Assembly: GCF_000153185.1 (NCBI RefSeq)
Contig: NZ_CH724149.1
Span: 1,004,071 to 1,068,070, forward strand
Length of the DNA stretch: 64,000 nucleotides
Reading direction: 5' to 3'
DNA from: Reinekea blandensis MED297
Lineage (GTDB): Bacteria; Pseudomonadota; Gammaproteobacteria; Pseudomonadales; Natronospirillaceae
Shown: piece after piece, positions 1-9,806 of the stretch
How positions within the stretch are numbered: position 1 is the stretch's first letter
Layout: every line of letters starts with the position of its first letter
The notes under the pieces: model-generated
Told to the model about the DNA's origin: nothing
Databases searched by the model: none
Seen by the model: the letters and a program-made list of their open reading frames with translations, nothing else
Program-made: the position numbers and the translations under genes

Positions 1-30
1 GGCCCAGTTGCTTGAGTGTTTATCGTGCAT
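1..30 (-). CDS. gatA: GatA, N-terminal fragment (Glu/Asp-tRNA amidotransferase subunit A)
   Basis: Only the first ten codons (M-H-D-K-H-S-S-N-W-A) are inside the window; the gene runs off the left edge. The start lies 10 bp downstream of the gatC stop on the same strand, the normal gatCAB order, and a Met-His-x-Lys beginning is common in GatA. The assignment rests mainly on position, because no amidase motif is visible. Confidence 0.5.
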   Translation of the reverse strand, partial: MHDKHSSNWA

Positions 31-40
31 GATCCGAACC

Positions 41-328
41 TCAGTCAATGACTTTAGGGACAAGGAACAGGCCTGCTTCGGCCTGTGGCGCATTTTTCTG
101 CAGCTTTTCGCGCTGATTGGTTTCTGTCACCGTATCGGGGCGCAGGCGAGCAGTGGCGTCCAGTGGGTTGGCCAGAGGTTCAACACCCTCGGTATCCACA
201 GCCTGCAGCTGATCGGCCAGATCGAGTATGCTGTTGAGACTGTTGACGTAGTTGTCCAGTTCCTGGTCTTCAACTTTTAAACGCGCCAGCTTGGCGACCG
301 TTTCAACCTGAGAGCGGTCTAGGCTCAT
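41..328 (-). CDS. gatC: Glutamyl/aspartyl-tRNA amidotransferase subunit C
   Basis: GatC is the small subunit that clamps GatA to GatB in the complex converting Glu-tRNA(Gln) or Asp-tRNA(Asn) to the amidated form. The 95-residue product is full length. It shows the family pattern: an N-terminal helix with V-x-x-V-A-x-L-A-R-L, a central segment around the tripeptide Glu-Pro-Leu, and a C-terminal V-P-K-V-I-D. An AGGAGA ribosome site lies about 10 nt upstream of the ATG. It is divergent from mreB, an arrangement also found in pseudomonads. Confidence 0.95.
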   Translation of the reverse strand: MSLDRSQVETVAKLARLKVEDQELDNYVNSLNSILDLADQLQAVDTEGVEPLANPLDATARLRPDTVTETNQREKLQKNAPQAEAGLFLVPKVID

Positions 329-521
329 GGTTTGTTGTCTCCTAAAGTCATAATCTGAGCAAACAGAGCGGCTCGAAGCCGATCCGATGACTTTTTGCTC
401 AGGAAAGATAGTGGTTTGAGGTCCGGTTCATCACGGATTGAATGAAAACTGCGCAATTGCCGGAAAAACCGTGATAAGGGCATACGTTATCACATTTACT
501 CCTTGCTCAAAAACCCCGCCG

Positions 522-550
522 TTGATACATTGCAGGGCTGTTTCTATGCC
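522..550 (+). promoter_or_regulatory. Candidate sigma70 promoter of mreB
   Basis: TTGATA (522-527) and TATGCC (545-550) are separated by 17 bp and lie about 30 bp before the mreB start. The match is moderate and was found by eye. The rest of the 250-bp gatC-mreB gap shows no other clear feature. Confidence 0.4.
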
Positions 551-575
551 AGTTACCAAGGTTCAAAGCGGTTAA

Positions 576-1616
<1,041 letters not shown>

Positions 1617-1629
1617 GGTCTGACCCTGA

Positions 1630-1658
1630 CCCCAGTGCGAAGCAGCCTTGCACTGGGG
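1630..1658 (+). terminator. Stem-loop between mreB and mreC (possible attenuator)
   Basis: CCCCAGTGC (1630-1638) pairs perfectly with GCACTGGGG (1650-1658) around an 11-nt loop, 14 bp after the mreB stop. No U-tract follows, so complete termination is doubtful. Partial termination, or an mRNA end protecting mreB message, would fit the higher amount of MreB than MreC/D needed by the cell. Confidence 0.45.
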
Positions 1659-1687
1659 TAATTCGCTAGTCAACTGGAGACATTGCC

Positions 1688-2515
1688 ATCAAATCTTTAT
1701 TTGCCGTCGGTCCACAGCATGGGTATCGGTTTGCTGTTGCCATTGCAATATCGATCATGCTGATGTTTCTGGATCACCGCTTTACCCAGACTGACCGCCT
1801 TCGACAGGCGGTCTCTTATGTTATCTCGCCGGTTCAATCTTTGGTGTCGCTGCCGTCTGACCTGCTTTCCTGGACGTCGGAAACCTTTTCCGAACGTAAT
1901 GAACTGCTTGAATCGAACCGAACCTTACGCAGTCAGCTGATCGTCCTGCAGCAAAAAGCACAGCAGCTCGCGGTGTTGGAAGCTGAGAACGATCGGCTTC
2001 GACGCTTGCTTGATGCCACCGCCCGTTTGGAATCGACCTACATCAGTGCGGAACTGGTCAGCGTTGATCCTGATCCATTCAGCATTCAGGTCATACTTAA
2101 CCGCGGCGCCCAGGATGGCGTTTACGTCGGGCAGTCAGTTGTTGATGCCGATGGCTTGTTCGGTTTGGTTGTTCAGGTGGATTCGTTGACGTCACGAGTT
2201 GCGCTGGTGGCCGATGTGAATCTCGCGGTGCCGGTTTATGTTAACCGCAATGGTATGCGCAGCGTTGTAGTGGGGACGGGCGATCTGACCAGTCTGGAAA
2301 TGGAATATGTGCCTGATACGGCCGACATCCGGGTGGGCGATCTGTTGGTGACATCTGGCTTGGCAAATCGATTTCCGCCGGGGTACCCGGTCGCTGAGGT
2401 CGTCGCCATTGAACATGACCCGGGTGAGCCTTTTGCCCGGATCCGGGCCCGGCCATTGGCTGAACTGGGTCGATCCCGCAATCTGCTGATGGTGTTTCAG
2501 GAGGAGGCTTCGTGA
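1688..2515 (+). CDS. mreC: Rod-shape determining protein MreC, apparent AUC start
   Basis: MreC is a bitopic inner-membrane protein that links MreB and MreD to the periplasmic peptidoglycan synthases. The first ATG in frame (1757) would cut off the conserved N-terminal motif and most of the single membrane helix. Reading upstream restores K-S-L-F-A-V-G-P-Q-H-G-Y-R, which matches the typical MreC beginning K-P-[IL]-F-x-x-G-P. No ATG, GTG or TTG occurs between the upstream stop (1667) and 1757. A GGAG at 1676-1679 is 8 nt before ATC at 1688, so ATC is the best start (275 residues). After the helix come a coiled coil (about residues 70-105) and the beta-domain. Confidence 0.85.
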   Translation: MKSLFAVGPQHGYRFAVAIAISIMLMFLDHRFTQTDRLRQAVSYVISPVQSLVSLPSDLLSWTSETFSERNELLESNRTLRSQLIVLQQKAQQLAVLEAENDRLRRLLDATARLESTYISAELVSVDPDPFSIQVILNRGAQDGVYVGQSVVDADGLFGLVVQVDSLTSRVALVADVNLAVPVYVNRNGMRSVVVGTGDLTSLEMEYVPDTADIRVGDLLVTSGLANRFPPGYPVAEVVAIEHDPGEPFARIRARPLAELGRSRNLLMVFQEEAS

Positions 2516-2997
2516 AACAGAAACCACCGCATGGGCTTTGGCTGATCATTATTACCTTCTTTGTCGGTTTTTTTCTTGCTGCGATACCGATGGGGCGGTT
2601 CGAAATTGCTCGTCCGGATTGGGTGGGCATGCTGATCATTTTCTGGGTATTGGTGTTGCCGGAACGCTTCGGCATCTTCGTCTCCTTTGGGGTCGGTATC
2701 CTGTTTGATACGTTGGCCGGCACGACGCTCGGGCTCTATGCCTTTGTGTATTCCGGTCTGGCCTATACCGTTTTGTTGTTACATGCGCGTCTGAGAATGT
2801 ATCCATTAGGGCAACAGGCCATGGTGGTGTTTCTCATTTTAGGTGTGACGCACATTGTCGCGCAGTGGCTGAAGGTCTGGCTGATGTCCGTGGTCTCGGG
2901 TGAGCTACATATCTGGCCCGCACTCACCTCGGCCGTCGTATGGCCCTGGGTCTATGGCTTGCTGCGAACGCTACAGATCAAGTTCCGGGTGCAATAA
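2512..2997 (+). CDS. mreD: Rod-shape determining protein MreD
   Basis: MreD is a small polytopic membrane protein of the elongasome. The 161-residue product is very hydrophobic with about five predicted membrane segments and has the family phrase around P-D-W-V-G-M-L. It starts with GTG, which overlaps the mreC stop (GTGA), indicating translational coupling; an AGGAGG lies just upstream inside mreC. Its stop overlaps the maf start by one base (TAATG). Confidence 0.95.
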   Translation: MKQKPPHGLWLIIITFFVGFFLAAIPMGRFEIARPDWVGMLIIFWVLVLPERFGIFVSFGVGILFDTLAGTTLGLYAFVYSGLAYTVLLLHARLRMYPLGQQAMVVFLILGVTHIVAQWLKVWLMSVVSGELHIWPALTSAVVWPWVYGLLRTLQIKFRVQ

Positions 2998-3599
2998 TGT
3001 TAGTTTTAGCTTCTCAATCACCTCGTCGCCGCGAACTGCTGGCTTCCCTGGGTGTGGATTTTCAGACGCATTCCGTTGACATTGTCGAATCGGTTCGCAG
3101 CAGCGAAGCCGCCGATCGTTATGTGTCTCGCCTGGCGCTGGAAAAGGCCCAGGCTGGCCTGGCTCAGCGTAGCGATGCTCAGTGGGTATTGGGTTCGGAC
3201 ACCACGGTCGCCATCGACGGTCAGATTCTGGTGAAACCGGAGTCCGAGGCTGATTATCAGGCGATGATGCGCACGCTGTCTGGTCGTACACACCAAGTCT
3301 TTACCGCTGTGGCGTTGGTCAGCCAGCAGACACTGTTCGAAACACGTGTCTGTACCGACGTCACCTTTACAGAACTGACGGAAGACTATATTCAACATTA
3401 CTGGCAGACCGGAGAACCAGCCGACAAAGCCGGTGGCTATGGTATTCAAGGGCTGGGCGCCATCTTTGTGGAAGAAATCCGTGGCAGTTACAGTAATGTT
3501 GTGGGTCTTCCTTTACATGAAACCGCCCGACTGCTGGGCCAGGCGGGCTTGCCGATCTGGCAGGGTCGCTTACGCTTAGTACCATCTAACGAACAGTGA
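2997..3599 (+). CDS. maf: Maf-family nucleoside triphosphate pyrophosphatase (YhdE type, dTTP/UTP)
   Basis: Maf proteins hydrolyse non-canonical or excess nucleotides (YhdE subfamily: dTTP, UTP) to the monophosphate and pyrophosphate. The 200-residue protein begins M-L-V-L-A-S-Q-S-P-R-R-R-E-L-L, the nucleotide-binding S-x-S-P-R-R motif. It also contains the conserved catalytic G-S-D-T-T-V near residue 67, L-S-G-R-T-H-Q-V-F-T, and D-K-A-G-G-Y-G-I-Q-G. I chose ATG at 2997, which overlaps the mreD stop, over an in-frame ATG 57 bp upstream because the family N-terminus starts exactly here. Position after mreD matches yhdE of E. coli. Confidence 0.95.
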   Translation: MLVLASQSPRRRELLASLGVDFQTHSVDIVESVRSSEAADRYVSRLALEKAQAGLAQRSDAQWVLGSDTTVAIDGQILVKPESEADYQAMMRTLSGRTHQVFTAVALVSQQTLFETRVCTDVTFTELTEDYIQHYWQTGEPADKAGGYGIQGLGAIFVEEIRGSYSNVVGLPLHETARLLGQAGLPIWQGRLRLVPSNEQ

Positions 3600-3612
3600 A
3601 CGCGAGAATCGA

Positions 3613-5073
3613 ATGACGTCTGAAATACTGGTCAATGTCACCCCCATGGAAACCCGCGTAGCGCTGGTTGAAAACGGCGCCGTGCAGGAAGTCTATATCG
3701 AACGCAGTCAGACCCGCGGCATCGTCGGGAATATCTATAAAGGTAAGGTAGTCCGGGTGTTGCCCGGAATGCAGGCGGCCTTTGTTGATATCGGCCTGGA
3801 ACGGGCGGCGTTTATTCATGCGTCTGATATTGATCATGACCGTACAGACCATGAGTCGCATAAGCCGATTCAATCATTGGTTCGTGAAGGACAAGCCCTG
3901 GTGGTTCAGGTGATTAAAGATCCTATCGGGACTAAAGGCGCACGGTTGACCACGGCGTTGTCCATTCCTTCGCGTTATCTGGTGTTCATGCCGGCGTCAA
4001 ATCACATCGGGGTCTCTCAGCGCATTGATGGAGAAGAAGAACGCGATCGTCTGAAAAAACTGGTGGACCATACCAAGACGCTGGAAGAGATTGAGCAGGG
4101 TGGTTTTATTCTGCGCACAGCGGCCGAGGGTGTGGGTGAGGGTGAGATTCGCTCGGACATGAATTATCTGAAGCGGGTTTTCCGGGTTCTGCAGGAGCGA
4201 ATGACGGAAAACGAACCGGCCACCATGATTTATGAAGATCTGCCGCTTTTTCTGCGGGTTGCGCGCGATATGATCCGAGTCGATGTTGAAAAAATCCGTA
4301 TCGACTCGAAAGAGACCTTTGTCAAAGTGCAGGATTTTGTCACCAAGTACACACCGGAAGTGGTTGACCTGTTTGAGTATTATCCCGGTGAGCGACCGGT
4401 GTTTGACCTGTTTGCTGTCGAAGATGAAATATCCCGGGCGCTGTCGCGCAAGGTGGAGCTGAAATCCGGTGGCTATCTGATTATTGATCAAACCGAGGCG
4501 ATGACCACCATTGACGTGAATACCGGGGCGTTTGTCGGGCATCGGAATCTCGAAGAAACCATCTTTAAAACCAATCTCGAAGCGGTTTCGGCGATTTGCC
4601 GACAACTTCGTCTGCGTAATCTGGGTGGCATCATTATCCTGGACTTTATTGATATGGAAGACGAGGAGCACCGTCGACAGGTTCACCGGATGTTGGAGAA
4701 GCACCTCGAACGGGATCATGCGAAAAGCAAAGTGACCGGCGTGTCGGAACTTGGGCTGGTTGAAATGACCCGCAAACGGACTCGTGAAAGCCTGGAGCAT
4801 GTGCTGACGGAAAACTGCAGTGTCTGCCAGGGTAAGGGACGTCAGAAAACGGCGCAGACCATCTGTTATGAAGTCTTCCGTGAAATCCTCCGCGAAGAAC
4901 GTGCCTATAATAACGACCAGTATCTGGTGCTCGCCTCTCAGTCGGTGGTCGATCGTTTGCTCGACGAAGAGTCTTCGAATGTTGCCGATCTCGAGGAGTT
5001 TATCGGTAAGCCGATCCGATTCCAGGTGGAGCCGATGTACACTCAGGAGCAGTTCGATGTCATTCTGCAATAG
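3613..5073 (+). CDS. rng: Ribonuclease G
   Basis: RNase G is the cytoplasmic paralogue of RNase E; it trims the 5' end of 16S rRNA and degrades some mRNAs. The 486 residues match the E. coli length (489). An S1 domain lies near residues 35-125. The DNase I-like catalytic region has T-I-D-V-N-T-G and D-F-I-D-M, which carry the two metal-binding aspartates. The zinc-link C-S-V-C sits near residue 407. The RNase E C-terminal scaffold is missing, as expected for RNase G. The gap to maf is 13 bp, so the genes are probably co-transcribed. Confidence 0.97.
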   Translation: MTSEILVNVTPMETRVALVENGAVQEVYIERSQTRGIVGNIYKGKVVRVLPGMQAAFVDIGLERAAFIHASDIDHDRTDHESHKPIQSLVREGQALVVQVIKDPIGTKGARLTTALSIPSRYLVFMPASNHIGVSQRIDGEEERDRLKKLVDHTKTLEEIEQGGFILRTAAEGVGEGEIRSDMNYLKRVFRVLQERMTENEPATMIYEDLPLFLRVARDMIRVDVEKIRIDSKETFVKVQDFVTKYTPEVVDLFEYYPGERPVFDLFAVEDEISRALSRKVELKSGGYLIIDQTEAMTTIDVNTGAFVGHRNLEETIFKTNLEAVSAICRQLRLRNLGGIIILDFIDMEDEEHRRQVHRMLEKHLERDHAKSKVTGVSELGLVEMTRKRTRESLEHVLTENCSVCQGKGRQKTAQTICYEVFREILREERAYNNDQYLVLASQSVVDRLLDEESSNVADLEEFIGKPIRFQVEPMYTQEQFDVILQ

Positions 5074-5101
5074 TCAGCCGGCCGACTGACGGCGCACAGG
5101 C

Positions 5102-8100
5102 ATGGCCAGCATGTTCCAATCTCGATTCTGGACAGCCGCGCGAAACGCGCTGCTCAAAGTTGCCGCTTTCTGGGTTCTGGTGTTGGCGGCTTACCTCGCT
5201 CTGGGTCGACAATTTTTCCCCTATATCGATCGCATTCAGCCGGAAATCGAAGTCTGGTTGTCCGGACAGCTCGGCACCCCGGTCACCATCGGAGAGTTGC
5301 ATGGGGAGTGGGTGCGCTTCAATCCGGTTGTTCATTTGTCCGATGTGACGCTGGGTGATGACATCCGAGTTGCCCAAATGACGCTGGCGCCGGGCATTTA
5401 CGAGTCGATTTCACGCGGCGGTTTATCCTTTATCCGTTTTGAGTTGACCGACTTTCAGGCTGAGTTGATTGAAACACGCGAAGGCTGGTCGCTGCAGGGG
5501 TTAAGCGGCAGTGGCGGCCGGGTCGAGCTGAGCGAGTTGCTGGCGCTGCTTCAGCGGCAGCAGGAAGTGAATTTCGTTAATACCCGGCTTGCGGTCCGTC
5601 CGTTAGAGCTGCCGCGTTTTGAGCTGATTCTGCACGATGGGCAATTGGCGGGCTATGGCAGTGAGAACTTTCTGGTGGCTCGCGCAAGTATCCGGGCCAA
5701 TCAGATCGACGTGCCGATCGAGTTACAGCTCGAGACCAGTCAGATTCAGAACACCAAAAACCGGTTGTATCTGCGCCATGGCACAATCGATTTATCCCCT
5801 TGGCTGCAAGAGGTGGCCGACGGTATCGGGCGCGCTGAAATGGCGGGCGAGTACTGGTTAAACCTGGACGGTAGTCAATGGCGGGATCTGACGGTGCGTT
5901 TGACGACCGAGTCTTTGACCTATGCAGGCACTTACGACGTCATTGAGCTGAATGGTGCGCATTTCGAAGGCTATGTCGAACGACGGGAAAATGGCATCGA
6001 AACCTGGTTAAACCTGTCCGATTACCAGATAGGTGATCGTGAGTTTGAAACCACTCAGGCCAAGTTGGACTATCGTGCTGATCGACTGAAAGTGGAGTGG
6101 GACTCATTGCCAGCTGATCTGGTGGGAGCCTTTCTCGCATTGGACGATCCTAACGGCTTCTGGCGAAACCTGGCGCCGCAGGGGTTTGTCGAGCAAGGGG
6201 TGATGACCATGACCGGCGGCAACGCCGAGTCTCTGAAATTGAGTGCTCAAATTGACGATCTGCGCTTCCAGGCGCACAAAGGGGTGCCCGGTCTTCAGCA
6301 ACTCTCCGGAAATATCCGCGTCGAAGGTTCTCGTGGGCGCTTACAGGCGACTTCACCGAATGCGCAACTGCATTTACCGGGTCTCTACGCAGAGCCGTTC
6401 GACAGTGAAGTCACCGCTGCTGAACTGGAATGGTCCAGCGCGCCGGGTCAGGGCTTGTTTGCCCGCGGGGCGGGTGAGGTGATCCTGAAGTCAGGGCGTT
6501 CAGCGGTTGACGGGCGTACTGGCACGCCTCAGTCCGTTCAGGTCAACTGGTCATCAATTTCCCCGTTTCTGGTCAATCGGCAAGCCGGTCGGGAGGCGTT
6601 GGTCGACGTCCAGTTGACGGCACAGGACGTATCGTACCCGTGGGCACTCGCGTTAGCGGACAACGCCAATGTTGCAGAATCGACACTGAGTTGGATGAGC
6701 AACCGGATTGAGCAGGCCCGCTTTCCGCTGGTTCATTTGAACTATCTGTCGGCCGTCGATGTGAACGGCCGGAACCGGAGTCAGTTCTTTCTGGAATCAG
6801 AGGTTCAGCAGGGCCAGGTTCGGTTTCTGGATGACTGGGCGTCAGCCTTCAATTTAAATGGCCAGCTCAGCCTGGACCGTCAGGGGTTGGCGGTCAGTGG
6901 TCAAGCGGGTGAGTACCCGGGTTTCCTGATTTCTGATTACCATCTTAATTTGCCGTTTGCGACGAATGTCCTGTCTTTGGACCTCGCGCTCTCGGCCGAT
7001 GCTTCAGACACTCTGGGTTTTCTGCAGCGTGGTCCGTTGAGTTCGAACCTGAATGGTCTGCTCGATACCTGGACCGCGCAGGGGCCGCTATCCGGGAACC
7101 TGCAGTTGTCGGTACCGTTATCCGCCCCTGAAGACTTTCAGGTGGCCATCGAATCCCGATTAGAAGGGGTGTCCGCCGACCTCGGGAACTTAGACCTGAC
7201 TTTGACTGAAATAGCGGGACCGCTGTCGTTCAATCTCGAACAGGGCTTACAAAGCCAGGGCTTACAGCTGAAGCACGATGGGCTGGTACAACGTGTTGGG
7301 TTTCAGGCGCCACTGGGTGGCGACGGCGCGCAATTGGACCTGACCGTAACCGGAGAGACTGCCATTCGTTACTGGGGCGAACGCTTCTCAGACGCCTACC
7401 TGACTGATAACCCGGCCATTGTCTCACATGACACTACCGTGGAGGTGAACAATGGCCGAACGCTGATTCGATCCAAAAGTGATCTGTCGACGATGGCTCT
7501 GGACTTTCCTGAACCGATGAACAAATCGGCAGGCATGGACTGGCCTTTGAGCCTCGAGGTGGTTCTTGATGAACGGAACTGGACAATGATCAAAGCGTCG
7601 GCCGATGAGCGGCTTCAGAGTTATTTTGAACTGGATCAGAATCGCGCCATACGGCGTGGAACCGTGGCTTATCAACGCCCCTTAAACGTTAGGGGGGATG
7701 AGGGTGTGTATTTTGATATTCGCTCGGACAATCTTGATGCGAGTGCCTGGTGGCAAGCCATTCAACAGACTCGGGAGCTCTACCAACAATCGAATGCCGA
7801 TGACGCCCAGGTTTCATTCGAAGCGCTGATTCAGGCTGTCGACATCCGGTCAGACCGGTTGAGCTATCTGGCGCAAGACTGGGGTAATGCGCATCTGACC
7901 TTGTTGCGTAATGACGATGCCTGGTTAACGGAGTTTGATGCCAATGAAGGGCAGGGTCAGGTGCTGATACCCCATGACGATGCGGAACTGTTTGTCGACG
8001 TTGATTGGCTGAACCTGACCACAGAGCCGTCAACGGTCGCTTTTGAAGATGAACTCGACCCATTGAAGGCATTTCGTCCGACCGATGTCCCGCCCATGCA

Positions 8101-8977
8101 GGTTCAGATTAACAAGCTCATCTGGAATCAGCGCGATCTGGGCAGTTGGCGCGGCGAAGTGCAACGCCAGGACAGTGCCATGGTCGTCCAGAATGTGACC
8201 GGAGAAATGACCGGCGCGGAACTGACCGGGCAACTGGTGTGGTCATTCTCTGACGGTGAACACCTGTCCCGATATACCGGACGGGTCGCTGTAGGTGATA
8301 TACAGCAGGTCTTGAATACCTGGGGATATGCTCCGGTTCTGTCCAGCACCAGCGGCTGGTTTGATATGGCCATCGACTGGCAGGGCTCGCCCGCCTTTTT
8401 TGATTTCAAACGCATCCGCGGTGGCATTGATCTGCGGTTGAACCGGGGCTCTATCGTCCAGATCGATGATTATGAAGGTCTGAAACTGATCGGCCTGCTG
8501 AACTTTACCCGGGTGATTCAGCGGCTGGCCTTGGATTTCTCCGATCTGTTGCAGTCTGGTATCACCTTTGACATGGTAGAAGGCGAGCTGATTTTTGATC
8601 GCGGTTTTGCCCGTGTTGGTGAAAAGCTCATTATTGATGGTTCCGCGACAAAGTTTAAGTTCAGTGGGGACGCGGACCTGTTAGCGGACGAAGTCGACAT
8701 CGATATGGTCTTTACGGTGCCGCTATCGTCCACTTTCCCTCTGGTGGCGTTGTTGGCGGGTGTATCACCACAGGCAGCGGCGGCCATCTATGTGACTGAA
8801 CGGGTATTTAATAATGAGCTGGAGCGGCTCAGTTCCGCTCGAATGCACATTACCGGATCCTTTAATGACCCGGTCACCCGGTTTTACCGCGTGTTCGACA
8901 ACAATCTTGGAGAAGACGGTCCCTCTGTGACTGACCGGGTCAATCAGGTGGTACCGGATGGAGTGGTGACACCATGA
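5102..8977 (+). CDS. yhdP: YhdP family AsmA-like phospholipid transport protein (TIGR02099)
   Basis: YhdP is a very long periplasm-spanning protein with one N-terminal membrane helix. It helps move phospholipids from inner to outer membrane together with TamB and YdbH (known for E. coli). The 1291-residue product has a helix at about residues 17-38 (W-V-L-V-L-A-A-Y-L-A-L) and then a long beta-rich repetitive body. Its AsmA-like C-terminus contains F-D-M-V-E-G and the L-x-G-V-S-P-Q-A-A-A-A segment typical of the family. Downstream of rng, as in E. coli. Its last codons overlap the next gene (ATGA). Confidence 0.93.
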   Translation: MASMFQSRFWTAARNALLKVAAFWVLVLAAYLALGRQFFPYIDRIQPEIEVWLSGQLGTPVTIGELHGEWVRFNPVVHLSDVTLGDDIRVAQMTLAPGIYESISRGGLSFIRFELTDFQAELIETREGWSLQGLSGSGGRVELSELLALLQRQQEVNFVNTRLAVRPLELPRFELILHDGQLAGYGSENFLVARASIRANQIDVPIELQLETSQIQNTKNRLYLRHGTIDLSPWLQEVADGIGRAEMAGEYWLNLDGSQWRDLTVRLTTESLTYAGTYDVIELNGAHFEGYVERRENGIETWLNLSDYQIGDREFETTQAKLDYRADRLKVEWDSLPADLVGAFLALDDPNGFWRNLAPQGFVEQGVMTMTGGNAESLKLSAQIDDLRFQAHKGVPGLQQLSGNIRVEGSRGRLQATSPNAQLHLPGLYAEPFDSEVTAAELEWSSAPGQGLFARGAGEVILKSGRSAVDGRTGTPQSVQVNWSSISPFLVNRQAGREALVDVQLTAQDVSYPWALALADNANVAESTLSWMSNRIEQARFPLVHLNYLSAVDVNGRNRSQFFLESEVQQGQVRFLDDWASAFNLNGQLSLDRQGLAVSGQAGEYPGFLISDYHLNLPFATNVLSLDLALSADASDTLGFLQRGPLSSNLNGLLDTWTAQGPLSGNLQLSVPLSAPEDFQVAIESRLEGVSADLGNLDLTLTEIAGPLSFNLEQGLQSQGLQLKHDGLVQRVGFQAPLGGDGAQLDLTVTGETAIRYWGERFSDAYLTDNPAIVSHDTTVEVNNGRTLIRSKSDLSTMALDFPEPMNKSAGMDWPLSLEVVLDERNWTMIKASADERLQSYFELDQNRAIRRGTVAYQRPLNVRGDEGVYFDIRSDNLDASAWWQAIQQTRELYQQSNADDAQVSFEALIQAVDIRSDRLSYLAQDWGNAHLTLLRNDDAWLTEFDANEGQGQVLIPHDDAELFVDVDWLNLTTEPSTVAFEDELDPLKAFRPTDVPPMQVQINKLIWNQRDLGSWRGEVQRQDSAMVVQNVTGEMTGAELTGQLVWSFSDGEHLSRYTGRVAVGDIQQVLNTWGYAPVLSSTSGWFDMAIDWQGSPAFFDFKRIRGGIDLRLNRGSIVQIDDYEGLKLIGLLNFTRVIQRLALDFSDLLQSGITFDMVEGELIFDRGFARVGEKLIIDGSATKFKFSGDADLLADEVDIDMVFTVPLSSTFPLVALLAGVSPQAAAAIYVTERVFNNELERLSSARMHITGSFNDPVTRFYRVFDNNLGEDGPSVTDRVNQVVPDGVVTP

Positions 8978-9789
8978 CACAACCTTTTACTGTTTGCGCC
9001 GTTCAGATGACCAGTACCGATAGCCTAAACGACAACCTGAACTGGATTGACCAACAACTGGCAAACGCCGATCTGCAGGATGTACAGATGCTGGTGTTGC
9101 CAGAAACCTTCGCGTTGTTCGGGGTTAAAGATCAGTCCGCCTTGGCCGATCAGGAGCGTGCCTTTGATGGTTCGGTAGGTCAGGCGGTACGTCAATGGGC
9201 AAAAGGTTATCAGGTCTGGATTGTGGCCGGGACCGTACCGGTGATGACGGATGAAGATCGGCTGCCTCGGGCGCGCTGCCATGTGGTGGATGCCGATGGT
9301 GAGTTGGTTGGCTTCTATGACAAGATTCACCTGTTTGATGCCGAGGTTGGCGACCGACAGGGCGCTTACCGGGAATCGGACAGCTACAGTGGCGGTGACA
9401 AGGTGGTCACACTGTTGACTCCCTGGGGTCGGTTAGGTTTATCCGTGTGTTACGATTTGCGTTTTCCGGAGCTTTTCAGGGCACTGAACGATCAGGGAGC
9501 CGACTTCGTCACATTGCCCTCGGCCTTCACGGCAAAAACCGGTGAGGCGCATTGGGAGCCCCTGTGCCGCGCCCGTGCCATTGAAAACGGCTATAGCCTG
9601 ATTGCAGTGAACCAATGCGGTGACCACGACGCCAAGCGTTCGACCTGGGGGCATTCCATGATCGTCGATGCCTGGGGACGTGTTGAGTCCATAGGTTTGG
9701 ATCCGGGCCTGGCTTTCTTCAAGCTTGATCCGGCGGCAGATCAGGTCATCCGCAATACACTTCCGGTCAATGCGAATCGGCGTCTGTAA
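8974..9789 (+). CDS. Carbon-nitrogen hydrolase (Nit/omega-amidase-like)
   Basis: This is a nitrilase-superfamily enzyme of the Nit1/Nit2 branch, whose members deaminate the side product deaminated glutathione or act as omega-amidases. The 271-residue product has the catalytic triad: Glu in V-L-P-E-T-F-A, Lys in Y-D-K-I-H-L-F-D, and Cys in S-V-C-Y-D-L-R-F-P-E. The start overlaps the yhdP stop by 4 bp, so the two are translationally coupled. In many gammaproteobacteria tldD follows here; in this window it does not. Exact substrate is unknown. Confidence 0.9.
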   Translation: MTQPFTVCAVQMTSTDSLNDNLNWIDQQLANADLQDVQMLVLPETFALFGVKDQSALADQERAFDGSVGQAVRQWAKGYQVWIVAGTVPVMTDEDRLPRARCHVVDADGELVGFYDKIHLFDAEVGDRQGAYRESDSYSGGDKVVTLLTPWGRLGLSVCYDLRFPELFRALNDQGADFVTLPSAFTAKTGEAHWEPLCRARAIENGYSLIAVNQCGDHDAKRSTWGHSMIVDAWGRVESIGLDPGLAFFKLDPAADQVIRNTLPVNANRRL

Positions 9790-9806
9790 AGCTATAAACG
9801 CCGATT
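9775..9806. terminator. Inverted repeat between convergent genes
   Basis: AATCGGCG (9775-9782) pairs with CGCCGATT (9799-9806). It covers the stop codon of the nitrilase gene and reaches the stop of the convergent NRDE gene. It may end transcription from both sides, but no clear U-tract follows on either strand. Confidence 0.35.

Noticed and set aside
3997-5070. A 357-codon open frame antisense to rng
   Set aside because: Lies wholly within a well-supported gene. The composition is typical of a reverse-strand shadow and no family pattern is visible.
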